A stretch of DNA of 64,000 nt, from positions 27,191 to 91,190 of the forward strand of contig MNCI01013660.1 in NCBI GenBank assembly GCA_015680685.1, in the 5' to 3' direction. The translations under genes were made by a program, and so were the position numbers. Under the pieces are notes generated by a model. The model did not search any database, had not been told where the DNA came from, and saw nothing but the letters and a program-made list of their open reading frames with translations. This document shows, piece after piece, positions 22,291-32,260 of this stretch; position 1 is the stretch's first letter; the number at the start of each line of letters is the position of its first letter. Source of the DNA: Gnetum montanum (Eukaryota; Streptophyta; Gnetopsida; Gnetales; Gnetaceae).

Positions 22291-24377
22291 ATTCTAAAAA
22301 ATAGAATTAATAAATGTTTTTCCTTTTCTTTAATTTTACAATTTTTTGTTTTCTAGTTTTTCATTTTTCAATTTGTTATTTTATCTTTTTATTCATTGTT
22401 TTATCTTTTTATTTATTGTTTTGTCTTTTTTATCTTTTTATGAGTAATCCCATCTATGAATAAAAAACTCATGTGACTCATTGGTTGAGGTGTTGTTCTA
22501 TGTTATCAAGTCTCAGGTGGCCAATTACTTAGACAGTGAGCCCATCACATCCACCTAACCATCCTATTAATAAGAGGTTCTACTCTGGGTATGATGATAT
22601 TCTTGATAACATTAAAACTTAAAGTAATTTTATGCTCATTATACCCAGAGGAAAGAAGGATGGACCAAGAGGGAATGGCTAGGGTGTGACATCAAGGGAA
22701 CTTGTGGATTCTCTTTGGTGATATTTGTAGGAGTTATCATGCAACCTGTTTATGCTAAGATCCTTGTAGATCTAATGAAAAATGGGAGTAAGAGTAATAA
22801 AGGTACTCAATAAAAAAAACACAAATACTATTCTAGGGGGTCCCACTAGAAAGACATGCACCCATGCCTGAAGGTAGGTGGCTTCTCTATATTATGCATA
22901 AAAAAAACAAACAAAAAAAAATAGAAGAAGAGAGACTGTGCCAAAGCTGCCAAAAAAAAACAAGAAGAGAGATCAAGACAAAAGGTGCTACAAAGCAATT
23001 TCGAATCACTCCTCCCTTGAACAAAACACCAAGTGATCGCACACCTTTTTGTCATGGTACTCTTATGATTGTCCATCATGGGATGAAACAATGCAATGTC
23101 ACTGATCAAAGGAATGGACTTGGTCTTGATTTTGGAGTGATAGGTTAATGACATAATAATCATGCCCTACACTCAAGATTCATTATGCCCTAGGTTAGTC
23201 ACCTGACGTCCCAATCTCTATAATCCCTTCTACTATGCACCTCATCTCGCTGTTCATGAATTGATGACTCGTGTCTTATGTTGCATAGAATTTCTACCTC
23301 ATCACGATAGTATCAACATGTGTGTGCTTTGTTGCATCAATGTAGATTACATTTAACCCTTCTAATGCCTATAGACATTGTAAGGTATGGTTATGCAAGG
23401 GCATTATAGGTTGGAACCTGCTTTGGGGAGGATCCACTTGCGTGACTTTTTGTAATTTGTACTTGTTGCACACACCACATCATTTTATATCCTTCAAGTA
23501 CTTCATTGCCAAATCTATTCTTTTCTTTGTCATCATTTTATCAAACATTCCTCAAAACTAGTACATGTCCTTTTATGTATCATCTAAACAAATCAGGTCA
23601 GACATTAAACTTTTAGGGCAACTTCCTTGAAAAACATTTCTAACTCTAAAATCACACTAAGCAAAGAATTCAACATTTATTAAAGGCAATGAGTAAGGTA
23701 TGAAATAATTGAACTTATTTTAATAACCTTACTAATAATTGATCTTTGTGTGATTATAGATGGCCCCTAAAAGAGGAAAAGAAGGAGGACCTTCTCAAGG
23801 TGCAACTGAATGCCTAGGGGGAAGTAGAGACCAAAGACCTCATGCAAAACATGCAGAGTAGGTGGCATAATCATTCAGCATCCATCAGGGACCTCCTATC
23901 ACTACATAATATGGCCAAGAAAAAGGTGGAGAGGTCAGGGCTTGAGCCCATGAAGAGGAATGATGACTATTTGCGGCATGACATGTCAAGGTCAATCAAG
24001 TGTTCCCGTAGCTACCGTGTTTATGGAAAGTGCTGACTCCATCAAACATTGGAACATAAACATAGATGGCTCATAATCCTTCAATAGAAGAGGAGAAACA
24101 TTAGGTGCTTCTTCAACAGTATCAATCTCAAAGCCTGGAGCACAAGACAATGGGAAGAGACCCATGGATGAGCCACCACCACCAGGAACCACATGAGTTC
24201 CAATAAATTTTGTAATTTTATGTCTGTGTTCTAATTTTGTTGTATTCAACTCTCCACTGTGGCATGAATAAAGTTCTAGTTAGTCAATAATCCCATACCT
24301 ATCCACTTTTTAATCAATTGAACTTGTTCCTCACTTTCGTTGACTCTGGGACAAGTTGTTATTCAGTCATGGGGGTA
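22291..24377 (+). other. Element D 3' internal region with remnant extra reading frame
   Basis: A T-rich run (22310-22440) is followed by sequence related to A's 3' region. A 10-bp inverted repeat CTCTGGGTAT / ATACCCAGAG lies at 22583-22592 and 22641-22650. At 23761 an ATG opens MAPKRGKEGGPSQGA, which resembles MAPKGKHTQEAGSSQ on the coding strand of E (48342 leftward). It stops within about 35 codons. The region ends in ATGGGGGTA (24369-24377). Confidence 0.55.
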
Positions 24378-25291
24378 TGATGAATCATGGTCTGCTAGGT
24401 GTTGATATTAGACCCCTGTTATCAGACCCCTATTATCAAGCCCTTGATATTGGGTACAAGATATCAAGTTTAATGAGTCCCAATATCGGACCCTCGATAT
24501 CAGGTATGTGATATCATGGCTTAACAAGTGATATCAGATATGTGATATTGTGGTTTACGTTTGAGCCTATAAATACACAATGGGGCACATGAGAAAGTTA
24601 TAGGAAAAGTTAGTGTTAGAGTAGGATCTATTTGTCAGTTTCTAGTTCATCTCAACCCTTTCCATAGTGCATGCCTACAGTGTGATGATTGTAATTGTAT
24701 GGAACCTTTATTCGAGTGTGATGTACTTGGACATGCACATGACCAGTAATAAAGATCGAGATTACTTCATCATTGCAGCATTCACTTAGTTTAATTGTTA
24801 TGTATTGCTTTCCTACTTAATATCTCTTTACCTTCCTCTCTTACCCCTGTTATTAAACATGAAATGAGTAAGACTTAATCACGAGCATTTAAGTGTGACT
24901 ACTTGGTATCCCAGTATCATACCTAGGACATGTTCTTGGTAATCCTAGTGGTAGTACACAAGGTCCAAGATGTGTATGGATGATTAAGGGATGGATGCTC
25001 ATCACACTTAGGCTAGCTTTGACTCTCTTCACCCTTTTCCTCTTAGGTTAATGAAAGTTATTTTCCATTGTTCTTAGGAGTAGCATAGTGATAGGAAACA
25101 CATCATACACCTCACTTTGGACTAAACCATATGTGATAAAGAAAATACTAGTCCAAGTGGGAAGACAGTGAACTATGATCAAAGAGTAACTATCTAGATA
25201 CCACAACTAGCCCGTTTGCGGAGTTCAAGCAGATTGTGCATGAATGCTTGTATTCATATGATTGAGTGTAGGGGTACCTTGCCACTCATCA
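24378..25291 (+). repeat. Element D 3' LTR
   Basis: 914 bp from TGATGAATC to CTCATCA. It is related to the A, B and C LTRs but diverged and longer in U3. TATAAATA is at 24568-24575 and a candidate poly(A) signal AATAAAG near 24750. Confidence 0.9.
24403..24575 (+). promoter_or_regulatory. Element D expanded U3 box array plus TATA box
   Basis: Ten GATATC-like boxes (some GATATT, ATTATC or AATATC) start at 24403, 24418, 24432, 24446, 24460, 24482, 24496, 24510, 24530 and 24544. Distances are 15, 14, 14, 14, 22, 14, 14, 20, 14. TATAAATA starts 24 bp after the last box. Confidence 0.75.
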
Positions 25292-25296
25292 AGGAT
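25292..25296. repeat. Target-site duplication, right copy (AGGAT)
   Basis: Partner of 10846-10850. The following GGACTAGAG continues B exactly where the left piece stopped, by comparison with A at 8141. Confidence 0.85.
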
Positions 25297-25653
25297 GGAC
25301 TAGAGGTAGAGCATTACACAAAGAACATGCTTAATCTTGTGGCCAAGGATGAACAATGGTATGCACAATCTTTGACATCCGTAGCAATGCACCTTATTTT
25401 TCTTTCTCTTCTCTCTCTCTTAAAGTTGTCAAGTGAGGGCCTGTATGTCATCTATGTACAATGTTCATCATAATGGTTATGACCAACAATGCTATAATAT
25501 GTTTGTCAATCCATTCACTAGCCACTCAAGTTTGTCATTCCATGTCACTGTTAAATTGTCATTTAGTCAATAATCCCATATCTTCCCAATCCAATATCTT
25601 CCCAATATTTTGTAAGGAACTTGAGGACGAGTATTCATTCAGTCGTGGGGGTA

Positions 25654-26500
25654 TGATGAGTCGCGATATCAGGTCCACGATATCAGATCCTTGATATCGG
25701 GTCAACGATATCAAATCCTCCCAAGTGATATTAGACATACGATATCAGAATCTATCTCATTGCCTATAAATAAGAGATGGGGGCACTTGGGTTGGATAGT
25801 TAGTTTCTTAGTTCCCTACCTGAACTCTTATAGTTTTCTCTGTCCAGAGTTAGAATCATTTCTGAGTGTTCGTAGTAGGAGTCATAAAGTGAACAGATCT
25901 TTATTCGAGCATTGTGTACTTGAGCACACCTTGTGGCTGGAAATAATGATGGACTTTGTGATAAACCTTGCAACATTTAGAATAGCTTATTTATTACATT
26001 TAATGTTATTTATAGCTATTTAATGCTTTCATTAGTTAATTGATGTTGCTTTTATTGATTGGTTAATTTTCACAAGTAAGCACACTCAGTATGACCACTT
26101 TGAGCATACGTGGAACACTTAGTAATCCAGTAACGACTAGTGTTTAGTAATCCCAGTAGTGTTACATTGGTTCAAGATGTGTATAGAGAGTGGGAATGAA
26201 TGTTGGTGTTAGGACTAGTTAGAACCTAGCTAATTAGTTAAATTAAATTAGTTACTCAATTATTTTGCTTCTTCTTTTTTAGCACCAAGATATAAAACAT
26301 AAAAAGTATAAAAATCATATACCTCAAGTTTACTTAACCATACAATTATGCCTTACAAGTAAGCTTGGGAAGACAATGATCACCTAACCCATCCTTGTTC
26401 TATGAAGGTGCATAAGCACTTAGCCCTTGGAGTTCGACCGGATCGCTTGTGAACGCTCATATTCGTATGGTTGAGCATAGGGGTACCTCGTCGCTCATTA
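25654..26500 (+). repeat. Element B 3' LTR
   Basis: 847 bp, ends TGATGAG and CTCATTA. It has a full six-box GATATC array, a TATA box, and a 3' part strongly similar to 1-211 and 9060-9271. Confidence 0.9.
25665..25772 (+). promoter_or_regulatory. Element B U3 GATATC array plus TATA box
   Basis: Boxes start at 25665, 25679, 25693, 25707, 25727 (GATATT) and 25741; distances 14, 14, 14, 20, 14, exactly as in C. TATAAATA starts at 25765, 24 bp after the last box. The shared layout in separate insertions argues for constraint, or for a common source that expanded with this layout. Confidence 0.8.
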
Positions 26501-27148
26501 GATGACATGGGTATGATAGATGATGTCGGACCATGGCTTTATCTATGATTGTATGATAACCATATATCCTCTTCAACAATGATTATGTTATCATTATGGG
26601 CAATAGGGTGTGTGTGTTGTTTTGAGCATGCATAAGACTAATAGTTGTTGTAGGTTACCTCGTATCCCACTCCTCTTCTCTAGTGCAACACTTGTTGACC
26701 ATCTAATAATGTAAGTGTAAAGGCTTCCCAGTTGTGTATTAACTTTATTGAATTATAGGTAAAGGGTGCAAGAGCCTAGATGAGCATGGAAAGAGAGAGA
26801 AGAGGAGGGGAAAATCTTGAGTGCTTGGTTAATATATATTCTCATGTATAGTAGTATGCGCTATGTATCATTGTATGAAATTCTCTATACTCTTATATAT
26901 ACAATGATGATGTTTATGTGTTTTTGTATTTTAGCAGAGCAGTGCATAGTTTGATTTATGTAGAGACATGCAGTTTTATAAATTAAAATATATGTTTATT
27001 TTTTGGTGTGGTACAAATTTTTTGTGTAGTTTGACCTTCCTTAATATCATGTATACCACACATCATTGGTTTTTAGTTATCATGCTCTTGTTGTAAGATT
27101 ACTTGATCCTAAGCATTACCCTGCCCTAGCTAGGATGGGGTGTTACAC
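26501..27148. mobile_element. Fragment of an unidentified repeat ending in GGGTGTTACA
   Basis: Lies between B's LTR and the truncated copia LTR. Its right end reads GATGGGGTGTTACA; the complement TGTAACACCCCATC is a common kind of LTR start in plants, which suggests a minus-strand LTR fragment. No coding frame and no second copy in the window. Confidence 0.3.
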
Positions 27149-27281
27149 TGACATTTTTCTAGCCTATAAAATGTTCTTGATGGGAGAACAAAGGCACTAG
27201 AAGAAATCATGATAGTGTTACAATTTTGGTTCCTATCAAAAATGCTTAAAGTCTACATATACCATTGTTATTGAGTGTTGA
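27149..27281 (+). repeat. Element G 5' LTR, 3' end only
   Basis: TGACATTTTTCTAGCC onward matches 58778-58910 closely, including the TATA-like CCTATAAAATG. The upstream part is cut off by the 26501-27148 fragment. A weak PBS-like stretch follows at 27282-27300 but I cannot assign the tRNA. Confidence 0.8.
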
Positions 27282-27329
27282 TGTGATAGAAGAATTTAGT
27301 GACATAAGCATGCTTTAATTTATGAAATT

Positions 27330-28190
27330 ATACAACCTATGAAATACTCTCATTTTGAATGTGACATCCCTAAATTAAAGGGTGATAATATAGGGTGTGG
27401 AAGGAGAGGATTCTCCTTCATTTAGGCTGGATGGATATTTACTATGATCTGTAAGGATGAACCACCTGTCATTATGGGAATTGGCCAACTAGATGATGTT
27501 GGTTCTTATGAAAAATGGGAGTGATCTAATCGCCTTTGTGTCATGTTCATAAAGACCAAGATCTTAGTTGGTATGCGTGGTTCATTGGAACAATATGACA
27601 ATGTACCAGATTTGATGAAAGTAATTGATAAACAGTTTAAGTCATTAGACAAGGCTTTGGCTAGCACCTTAAGAATGAAATTTTCATCCATGAAGCTCAC
27701 CAGAATCTGTGGAGTGTGTGAGCACATCATGTAAATGAGGAATATAGTAGCTTAGCTAAAAACACTTGAGGTTAAGATGTCAAAGTCTTTCCTTGTGGAC
27801 TACATCTTGAATATGCTTCCACAGTAGTAAAAACCCTTTAAGATTTCTTATAACACACATAGAGAAAAATGGTCAATCAATGAACTAATGACCATGCGTG
27901 TACAAAAAGAGGGTAGACTTGCTATGGAAGCAAGAGAGAGCATGCATATGACTACGAAAGAGAAAAAAAGAATAAGGGGCAAGGAAAAAATATGTGGAAG
28001 GGAAAATTGCCTACACAAACTAATATTAATAAGGAATCTAGATTCTTTTTCTGCAAGAAGAAAGGGCATATAAAGAAGGATTATCCTAAATATAAAAAAT
28101 GGCTTAAAAAGAAAGGTACTCAATTCTTACTTGTTTGGTTTGAATCTAATATGATTGATGTTGGCCATAATGCATGGTGAATTAACTCTA
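27330..28190 (+). pseudogene. gag: Element G copia gag, degenerate
   Basis: Readable pieces: KLKGDNI-like and DGYLL-like near 27375-27440, then 27543-27734 (GSLEQYDNVPDLMKVIDKQF), a piece ending SINELMTMRVQKEGRLAMEA near 27935, and a knuckle at about 28030-28110. The knuckle reads FFCKKKGHIKKDYPKYKKW: the first Cys is Phe and the last Cys is Tyr compared with the usual CxxC-x4-H-x4-C of copia gag. Several stops and frameshifts break it. Confidence 0.8.
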
Positions 28191-29690
28191 GTTCTACAAT
28201 CCATGTTACTAATTCCTTGCAAGGGATGCAAAACCTAAGGAGGCTAGTGGGAAGTGAGTTGTGCATCTATTCAAGCAATAAGATGTGCTCACATGTGGAG
28301 GCAGTTAGAACATGCAAATTAGTTTTAAGTGGTGGTTTTTTTTAGAGTTGGAAAAGACATTTTATATTCCAAGTTTTTTGATAAATTTAATTTTGTTTCA
28401 AGGCTTGTATCATTGGGATTTTTCTTTAATTTTTTGGACATTGTATTCAATTTGTATTATAGATTTGAACTTATTGGAAATGGTACATTAATGAATGGTC
28501 TTTTCAAAATTAGTTTACAAAATGAAACCTCTTATACTTCTATGCATGTTCATGATAATGTTGGTATTAAGAGATGTGTTATGAATGAAGAATCCTCTAT
28601 GCTATGGCATTGTAGATTAGGACATATCTCTATTGAGAGAATAGAGGGATTAGTAAATGATGGAGTACTTAGTACCCTAGATTTTACTGACTTTGACACT
28701 TGTGTGGATTGCATAAAGAAAAAGTAGACCAATATGTTAAAGAAAGGTGCTAAGAGGCATTCAAACATATTAGAGATCATACATATAGATATTTGTAGTC
28801 TAGATATGGATGCATATGGTCAAAGGTATTTCATTACTTTTATCTATGATTTTCACGATATATGTATATCTACCTGCTTCATAATAAGAACGAAGCTTTA
28901 GGTGCCTTTAAGGTGTTTAAGGCTAAAGTATAGAAATAGTGTAGTAAGCAAATAAAGATAGTGAGGTTTGATAGAGGTGGTGAATACTATGGTAGATATA
29001 TTGATGATGGACAAGCACCTAGTCCATTTGCTAAGTTTCTTGAAGAGCATGGGATTGTCTCCTAGTACCCTATGCTTGGTTCTCTTGACCAAAATGGTAT
29101 GTCAGAAAGAAGAAATTGAACATTATTGGACATGGTGTAGACTATGCTTAGTAGCTCCAAGCTTCCCAAGTCCTCGTGAAATGAAGATCTTAAGATGGCT
29201 GTGTATATACTAAACTAAGTTCCAACCAAGGCTATCCCAAAGACATCATTTGGATTATGGAAAGGTTGGAAACTAAGTTTGTAACATATATGCATTTGGG
29301 AATGCCCATTTGAAGTAAGAGTATATAATCCACAAGAAAAGAAGTTAGACCCAAGGATCACAAGTAAGTATTTCATTGGATATGTTGAACGATCTAAGTG
29401 ATATAGATTTTATTGTCCATCACATACTACTAGGTTTGTGGAATCAATGAATGCTAAATTTCTTGAGAATGACTTGATTAGTGGGAGCAATCGATCTTGG
29501 AACACTATTCCAGAGAAAGATCATGTAAGTGCCCAACCCTCTACTTGAAGTGAAAGACTAAATATTGTACATGACATGCCTAGAGGACAAATGCATGATG
29601 AATAACAACCAACCATTGAAGTTCCACAAATTGCTAATCAAGAAGTAGTGGATCTAGCTGAACAACAGATACTAGAATTTGTTGAATAGC
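28190..29690 (+). pseudogene. Element G protease remnant, pre-integrase and integrase
   Basis: 28329-28727 ends with the pre-integrase zinc motif LWHCRLGHISIERIEGLV (His-His) and CVDCI (Cys-Cys). The core continues in broken frames: IHIDIC near 28780 (Asp), a segment near 28970-29010 equivalent to RSDRGGEYYG where the Asp motif reads RFDRGGEYYG, and a PDQNG-type motif near 29085. Later blocks resemble WGCPFEVR and IGYVERSK near 29310-29390. Protease motifs upstream of 28329 are not recognisable. Confidence 0.82.
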
Positions 29691-29978
29691 CTTTGGAATG
29701 TCATGCTCCTCAAGAGAATGATGAACCAAAATTAAGAAGATCTACCAGAGTAAGGCAATCAGAAATTCCTAGTGACTATATAGTGTATCTAGAGGAGTCT
29801 AACTATAATGTAGATGTTGAAAATGATCTTGAAACATTTTCACAAGCTATGAGTTGTAATAAATTTGACTTATGTATGATGCCATGATAAATAAGATGAA
29901 CTTTATGTCATCTAATGGAGTCTGGGATCTTGTCAAGTTACCTGATGATGTAAAAACCATTGGATGAAAATGGGTCTT
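29691..29978 (+). pseudogene. Element G linker and start of copia RT
   Basis: 29693-29887 reads LRRSTRVRQSEIPSDYIVYL, the typical copia segment between integrase and RT, then FSQAMSCNKF. 29890-29978 reads DKMNFMSSNGVWDLVKLPD and KTIG-KWVF with a stop at the CKW position. The RT is cut after WV(F) by element E. Confidence 0.85.
29974..29978. repeat. Target-site duplication of element E, left (GTCTT)
   Basis: GTCTT precedes E's LTR end at 29979; GTCTC follows E's other LTR at 57288-57292. Four of five bases agree. Joining through it restores the codon order Trp-Val-aromatic-Lys in copia RT. Confidence 0.75.
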
Positions 29979-30648
29979 TAATGAGTGATTGAAGGTACTC
30001 CTATGCCCAACTATAAAAATCACAAAGTGTTCATGTGTGATCTAGTCAAATTCTGTGGACTCTATATTTTCTGGTACACTAGTCTTCTAAAAATTGAACC
30101 TTACCCTAAGGTCATTCATTGTTTTCCCAACTACACTTGTGAAGCTCAAGGGTATGGTTAAGTGTAATTGAGGCATATGATTTTTATCATTTTATGTTTT
30201 AGGTTCTTTGGTGCTTGAGGAAAGAGATAAAGTAATTTAATGACTAATTTGATTTAACTAACTAATTGATCTCTAACTAGTCCTAACATAAGCATTCAAT
30301 CCCACTTTCTATACATGTCTTGAACCTACGTATCCATTACTGGGTTACCAAGTGCATGCTACTAGTTGCACCAAGTAATAACACTGCTAGGATTACCAAG
30401 CAAATACATGTTTCTACTCGAAGTGGTCATACTTATGTACTTAATCTATTTAGCTTAATTGATGAAATTCCAATTTAGCTTAATTGATTAAATATTTAAT
30501 AAAAAATGAATATATAAATAAATCATTTAAACTATCTAGAATGCTGCAAGATTTATTAATAAGATCATCTTTATTATCTTACACACTAGTGTGGTTTAGG
30601 TACAATAGTGCTCGAATAAAGATTTGTACACTTTATGACTCCTACTAC
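29979..30648 (-). repeat. Element E 3' LTR, first part
   Basis: Begins TAATGAGTG (TGATGAG in the partner) and matches 56330-57010. Interrupted after CTACTAC by element F. The motif GCTCGAATAAAGATTTGTAC near 30611 is the conserved R/poly(A) neighbourhood shared with the A-D LTRs. Confidence 0.88.
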
Positions 30649-30974
30649 TGTAACGATTGAAAACATCAACAGCTAGAACACCGAGGTTCATAGGTGCACA
30701 ACCTAATCCTTAGTCCACATGAGGGCCTGCTAGAGGTGGAGATGGGGTGCCCTGAATGGTCTTGTTGATTGAACAGGGACTTATTGGATGTAATTGGGTG
30801 CAGTGTGATTAGTCGCAATGCTAATACGAAATGATGCTAAGTGTATGAGTAGTGTCAATGGGGTTGAGCATAGTCAAGAGTTTTAGTAAAAATGAGGATG
30901 CCAACATGTGAGGATTACCGCCTAAGCATAGTTTTAAGCATAGCTATGCGATGAAACAACAAAAAATGCTAAAA

Positions 30975-30978
<4 letters not shown>

Positions 30979-31033
<55 letters not shown>

Positions 31034-31043
31034 NAGAGAGAGA
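30979..31043. repeat. GA/AG microsatellite
   Basis: About 32 AG units with one ambiguous base N at 31034. In the partner LTR the same place (45060-45075) has only a few AG units, so the repeat expanded after insertion or was assembled uncertainly. Confidence 0.9.
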
Positions 31044-31739
31044 ACACCACCCCAAATGGGATTAAACGTAGTTAACAAAAAAAGGAGTTAGAAGGTACGT
31101 AGTATACAACAGGTGCAATGGATAGAATAATCATAGTCTCAGAGGTATCTACATCTTTTAGGTTGCCTACCATGGTGTACCATTAACTGTGGTGTGCTGG
31201 TTGGCTGTGTTAGGCTACAATGGTCTGCAACTTCGCCAATATGTCTATGGTTCTCTCCCAAGCGCTCTTTAGGTTTGCTAATTCTATAGTTTGTTGATTT
31301 GTGAACTCTAAAATTTTCCAATGCTCTAATTTTTCCAACCCATAAAATTTTGAGAGCAAAGGTATTTAAAGAGCTAGGTTTAGTATGAAATGCGAGGTGA
31401 ATTCCATGTGGCAAAGGAGATGGTTGGGACTATGCTATCACCCAACTATACTTTTCATTAAGGCTGGTGATGTTATGCTTTGCCATGCTTGACAAGACTA
31501 TACAAGACTATGAGACTATGAATACACTACCAACTACATGTGCATTTTCCATGAGGACCGCAAGGTAACTAAAAAAATGAAATTTTGGAGACTATGCTTT
31601 GGGACTACACTCTTCATTGTCTTACATGGGGTAGAGCATAGTTACAATTTTGGGGATAAAAGGAGATACAAAAGAGATGAACTTTGCTAACTACACTTGT
31701 TGGAGATGAGTCATAGTTGAGTGCTAGTGTTGCTATGTT

Positions 31740-32250
31740 GTGAAGGGCACTTGAGGCCATTTTGTTTGACTATGCTTGACTATGCTCTAGACTGGGGGAG
31801 AGCATAGCCCCACACTTAAAAATAAATTTGTAGAAAAAGTGACTATGTGCTGACTATGCTCTCCACTATGCTAACTATGCTCTAGGGTAGTGGAGAGTGT
31901 ACTCCTAGCACTTAGAAAAAATTGCAAAACTAGCTTTGATGTTGACTACACTTTAGGCTAGAGAAGAGTGTAGTCTCAACACTTTGAAAAATCTGCAAAA
32001 ACTAGGCCTTGATGCTAACTATGCTTTGTAGGAGAGGCTAACTATGCTTTGGGGTAGCAGAGAGCATAGTCTCAACACTTAGAGAAATTTTCAGCTTTTG
32101 GATTCACAATGGCACTTAGAAAAAATTGCAAAACTAGCCTTTATGTTGACTACACTCTCTATTGAATGCTAACTATGCTTTGGGGTAGTGAAGAGAATAA
32201 TTCTAACACTTAGAAAAATTTGTAGTTGAGACGATATAGTCTAAATTTGG
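31740..32250. repeat. Element F LTR subrepeats with hairpin potential
   Basis: Roughly 80-100-bp units, each with ACTATGCTCT-like sequence, a short spacer and the inverted AGAGCATAGT, then AACACTTAGAAAAA and GCAAAACTAGCC. The same units recur in the other LTR (45830-46320). The arms are complementary over 8-10 bases. Confidence 0.7.
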
Positions 32251-32260
32251 TGGTGTTTCA

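Larger units (their letters stand above)
10851..25291. mobile_element. Composite C-D: two Athila-like elements fused head-to-head
   Basis: A 14,441-bp block bounded by AGGAT on both sides. The left end is an LTR in reverse orientation, the right end an LTR in forward orientation, so both outer ends are U5 ends. Inside are C (minus, gag-pol), a 69-bp LTR remnant, and D (plus, gag only). It may have integrated as one recombinant cDNA, or D may have replaced most of C's right LTR after C inserted. The flanking duplication is compatible with both. Confidence 0.8.
25297..26500 (+). mobile_element. Element B: 3' internal end and 3' LTR (right piece)
   Basis: 25297-25644 aligns with A 8141-8470 (for example GTCATCTATGTACAATGTTC against GTCATCCATGTACCGTGTTT). 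The polypurine tract GTGGGGGTA is at 25645-25653. The LTR 25654-26500 (847 bp) runs TGATGAG...CTCATTA, with TATAAATA at 25765-25772. Together with 9272-10850 it is one element 3' end. Confidence 0.88.
30649..32260 (-). repeat. Element F 3' LTR
   Basis: TGTAACGATTGAAAAC to GGTGGTGTTTCA, matched by 44727-46342. It contains a ~65-bp GA microsatellite (30979-31043) that is nearly absent from the partner LTR, and about four ~100-bp subrepeats in 31740-32250. Confidence 0.88.

Noticed and set aside
22583-22650. 10-bp inverted repeat in element D as a terminator or hairpin gene
   Set aside because: A single stem with a 48-base loop in AT-rich 3' DNA, not seen in sister copies.
30979-31043. GA repeat as a regulatory GAGA-factor site cluster
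   Set aside because: Nearly absent in the partner LTR and containing an ambiguous base; a microsatellite expansion is sufficient.
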